A DNA stretch of 7,215 bases. It comes from Candidatus Solibacter sp. Its GTDB lineage: Bacteria; Acidobacteriota; Terriglobia; Bryobacterales; Bryobacteraceae. The stretch covers positions 1-7,215 of the forward strand of contig JADGNT010000247.1 in assembly GCA_017883345.1 (NCBI GenBank). Reading direction: 5' to 3'. The position numbers were made by a program, and so were the translations under genes. The notes beneath the pieces are model-generated. The model made no database searches, was not told the DNA's origin, and worked only from the letters and a program-made list of their open reading frames with translations. Shown here one piece after another: positions 5,965-7,215 of the stretch; position 1 is the stretch's first letter; each line of letters opens with the position of its first letter.

Positions 5965-6024
5965 TGGTGCGGAGAGGGGGACTTGAACCCCCACGAGATT
6001 GCTCCCGCTAGAACCTCAACCTAA
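5965..6024 (-). other. 3' part of a tRNA-Leu(GAG) gene, probable integration (att) scar
   Basis: Read on the minus strand, the segment runs from the anticodon arm to an encoded CCA. It holds the loop TTGAGGT with anticodon GAG (6017-6015) and the 3' stem TCTAG. A long class II variable arm has a CGGGA/TCTCG stem and GCAA loop. The T-arm is GGGGG-TTCAAGT-CCCCC (5992-5976), followed by TCTCCGC, discriminator A and CCA (5967-5965). TTAGG (6024-6020) can still pair with TCTAG through two wobbles. Beyond 6024 neither a D-arm nor the expected GCGGAGA acceptor strand is present within range, so this is not a working tRNA. Such 3' fragments are the classic duplicate left at the far end of an element integrated in a tRNA gene. 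By orientation the element would lie to the right (above 6024), with the intact tRNA further right, outside the window. Confidence 0.8.
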
Positions 6025-6180
6025 CGAAGGCACTTTTCCCTAGGTTTCCATGGGTCTATCTGATTGATTCTCCAAGAATCGACTTCCCCTGTGTCCGCTG
6101 GTTTACCCCCTGGATTGACACAGAATCTGACACAGTCTGGCACAGTAACCCAAAAGACCACATCCACCACGACGAGTACC
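6025..6180. other. Gene-free stretch beside the tRNA fragment
   Basis: No gene is supported here. It contains a 6-bp inverted repeat GATTCT/AGAATC with a 3-base centre (6066-6080) and the TGACACAG repeats listed separately. If the tRNA fragment is an att core, this stretch is where integrase arm sites of the inserted element would be expected. Confidence 0.4.
6089..6145 (+). repeat. Clustered TGACACAG repeats
   Basis: TGACACAG occurs at 6116-6123 and 6128-6135, TGGCACAG at 6138-6145, and an inverted CTGTGTC at 6089-6095. The direct copies are 12 and 10 bases apart, close to one helical turn, which favours protein binding on one face of the DNA. They lie about 65-120 bases from the end of the tRNA-Leu fragment, a usual distance for arm-type sites of tyrosine recombinases. 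The role is inferred; no integrase gene is in the window. Confidence 0.45.
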
Positions 6181-6683
6181 TTACAACTTGCGAGCCGCGG
6201 CGGCCGCCTTCCGCCACTCCCAAGGAGCCACCGGCTTAGGGTCGCTCCACAACCCGCACTTCGCATCCCGCGCCTCCTGCTCCAGATCCCGCAGCGCCGA
6301 CTACCGGCGCGCGTACTGCTGATACCACCATGCCAGCCCAGCGCGAACAAGTGCCTGGTTCCGCCCATCCGGCAGGATGATCTCGGCGGCGGTGCGTTTG
6401 CACCGATCAATGTCGCGGACTTTCACCGTCACCGTCTGTCTGAAAGCCAGATCCCCGGTGAACTGCTTGGCGCGTGCCGAATGGCTGCTTCATCTCGGGG
6501 GCCGTCGTTCCACCAAAGCTGGCTCCGTTCTGACGCGCCATTGTGCCTCATACCGGTGATGGCGACAACCTTGCCGGCGAAGTCCTCGGCGTAGAGTGCG
6601 GCAGCGGCGACGGCGGCCGGTAGGAATAAGCGTCTGGTCGACCGGCAGGACAATACCCGGCGCGGGCCACAATTGATCCTCAT
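6181..6683 (-). pseudogene. Decayed staphylococcal-nuclease-like (thermonuclease) gene
   Basis: Pieces of one nuclease-type protein lie in order in three frames. From 6683: a signal-peptide-like RRLFLPAAVAAAALYAEDF, then AGKVVAITG, with the usual DGDT metal/catalytic stretch deleted before MRHNGASER. An extra C in the C-run at 6497-6501 shifts the frame, after which EMKQPFGTR is read. A loss of two bases near 6469-6474 shifts it again to KQFTGDLAFRQTVTVKV, RDIDRCKRTAAEIILPDG and NQALVRAGLAWWYQQYARR. An in-frame TAG at 6301-6303 is followed by SALRDLEQEARDAKCGLW and PKPVAPWEWRKAAAARKL up to TAA at 6181. The order and motifs are those of secreted SNase-domain proteins. Deletion, two frameshifts and a stop make it non-functional. 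The original start is uncertain. Confidence 0.85.
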
Positions 6684-6752
6684 GACCTTGGTTCAGAAAG
6701 GACGCACCGCTGGCCTACCTTCAGGCAGAGTACGCTTTCCCTTGCCCGTGGA

Positions 6753-6761
6753 TGCCATAAT
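6753..6761 (+). promoter_or_regulatory. Possible extended -10 promoter of the S9 peptidase
   Basis: TGC-CATAAT (6753-6761) fits an extended -10 element (TGnTATAAT, one mismatch). It lies 25 bases before the ATG at 6787, giving a short leader with the Shine-Dalgarno sequence. No good -35 box is visible, which extended -10 promoters can do without. Confidence 0.35.
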
Positions 6762-6786
6762 CGTAATTCCCTCAAGGAGGTTCGCC

Positions 6787-7215
6787 ATGCTCCTCAAGAA
6801 ACTCGCACCCCTGTTCCTGGCCCTGTCGGCCACGCTCTTCGGCGCGCGCTTCGGCATTGACAACATCGGCCGGATTGTCCGCCTCACCGATCCCCAGATC
6901 GCCCCCGATGGCAAATCCATCGCCATCGTCGTCTCCCGAACCAACTACGAAGAAGACCGCTACGATCCGGAACTGGTGCTCATCGACGTCGCAACCCACA
7001 ACCAGAGAACCTTGACCCGCGATCGCCGCGGCGTGAGCCAGGCACGCTGGTCGCCCGACGGATCGCGCCTGGCATTCCTGGCCACCGTCGACACGCGGCC
7101 CCAGATCTTCGTCCTGCCAATGACCGGCGGCGAGGCCTGGCAGGTGACGAAATCGCCAACCGGCATTCAGCAATACGCCTGGCGCCCCGGCGCGTCGAAC
7201 GAGATCGCGTATGTC
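6787..7215 (+). CDS. S9-family peptidase, N-terminal part (signal peptide and beta-propeller), cut by window end
   Basis: A perfect AAGGAGG (6774-6780) lies six bases before ATG 6787. The reading is open for 143 codons to the window edge. It begins with a Sec signal peptide (MLLKKLAPLFLALSATLFGA, cleavage probably near residue 20). Blades of a TolB/PD40-type beta-propeller follow: DPQIAPDGKSIAIVVS (35-50), VSQARWSPDGSRLAFLAT (83-100) and IQQYAWRPGASNEIAYV (127-143). This is the N-terminal half of prolyl-oligopeptidase/acylaminoacyl-peptidase-like exported serine peptidases, usually about 600-700 residues. The alpha/beta-hydrolase domain with Ser-Asp-His would lie beyond the window, so the peptidase call rests on the propeller style. 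A TolB-like non-enzymatic protein is the alternative. Confidence 0.8.
   Translation, partial: MLLKKLAPLFLALSATLFGARFGIDNIGRIVRLTDPQIAPDGKSIAIVVSRTNYEEDRYDPELVLIDVATHNQRTLTRDRRGVSQARWSPDGSRLAFLATVDTRPQIFVLPMTGGEAWQVTKSPTGIQQYAWRPGASNEIAYV

Noticed and set aside
5719..5994. 91-residue minus-strand frame through the tRNA fragment
   Set aside because: Its start (VQVPLSAPH) is the familiar translation of a tRNA 3' end, and the rest is a shadow of the Fic gene start.
5965..6060. Complete functional tRNA-Leu
   Set aside because: No D-arm or 5' acceptor strand complementary to TCTCCGC is found upstream of the anticodon arm.
6089..6145. CRISPR array
   Set aside because: The repeats are 8 bases with 2-4 base gaps and no spacers; no cas gene is near.
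6021..6410. 129-residue minus-strand frame
   Set aside because: It is an out-of-frame reading of the nuclease remnant; the homologous residues are in another frame.
6693..6758. Short minus-strand ORF (MASTGKGKRTLPEGRPAVRPF)
   Set aside because: A 21-codon frame with no recognisable content, antisense to the leader of the S9 peptidase gene; support is too weak.

Overview
The window is GC-rich and densely coded. It looks like the chromosome of a soil-type bacterium, most probably an acidobacterium of the Solibacter/Bryobacter kind. That placement is an inference from protein style (secreted TolB-propeller peptidase, LigK/GalB pair, DUF4172 Fic protein, short secreted Ig-like protein) and is not proven by a marker gene.

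Layout, left to right. (1) Bases 1-727, plus strand: two small genes of phage-like character, an unrecognised 134-residue protein and a 61-residue holin-like membrane protein. Each is preceded by a tiny ORF whose TGA stop overlaps the next ATG (ATGA). (2) Bases 737-3208, minus strand: a catabolic operon, galB (4-oxalomesaconate hydratase, PIG-L fold) then ligK (4-carboxy-4-hydroxy-2-oxoadipate aldolase), coupled by an ATGA overlap. Next comes a GTGA-coupled, internally deleted remnant of a DUF1932-type NAD(P)-dependent dehydrogenase, and then a secreted protein of unknown function. (3) Bases 3348-4646, plus strand: a DctA-type C4-dicarboxylate symporter, divergent from galB. (4) Bases 4700-5818, minus strand: a class II Fic protein (AMPylase type) with a recognisable promoter and an 8-bp inverted repeat over its ribosome-binding site. 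(5) Bases 5965-6683: the 3' part of a tRNA-Leu(GAG) gene without its 5' half (a probable integration scar), clustered TGACACAG repeats beside it, and a decayed staphylococcal-nuclease-like gene. (6) Bases 6787 to the end, plus strand: the start of an S9-family peptidase with signal peptide and beta-propeller repeats, cut by the window edge.

How the genes fit together: GalB and LigK are the last two steps of the gallate / protocatechuate 4,5-cleavage route and give pyruvate and oxaloacetate. A C4-dicarboxylate carrier next door fits a locus that handles such acids, although the ring-cleavage enzymes are not in the window. The right half reads as a junction where an element entered a tRNA-Leu gene. 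Several pieces there are decaying: the tRNA fragment and the nuclease, with the dehydrogenase remnant further left.

No undescribed multi-gene system is evident. The best leads are the tRNA-Leu scar with its repeats, the Fic leader hairpin whose arms match the tRNA-Leu acceptor stem, the in-frame deletion remnant behind ligK, and the paired mini-ORFs at the left end.
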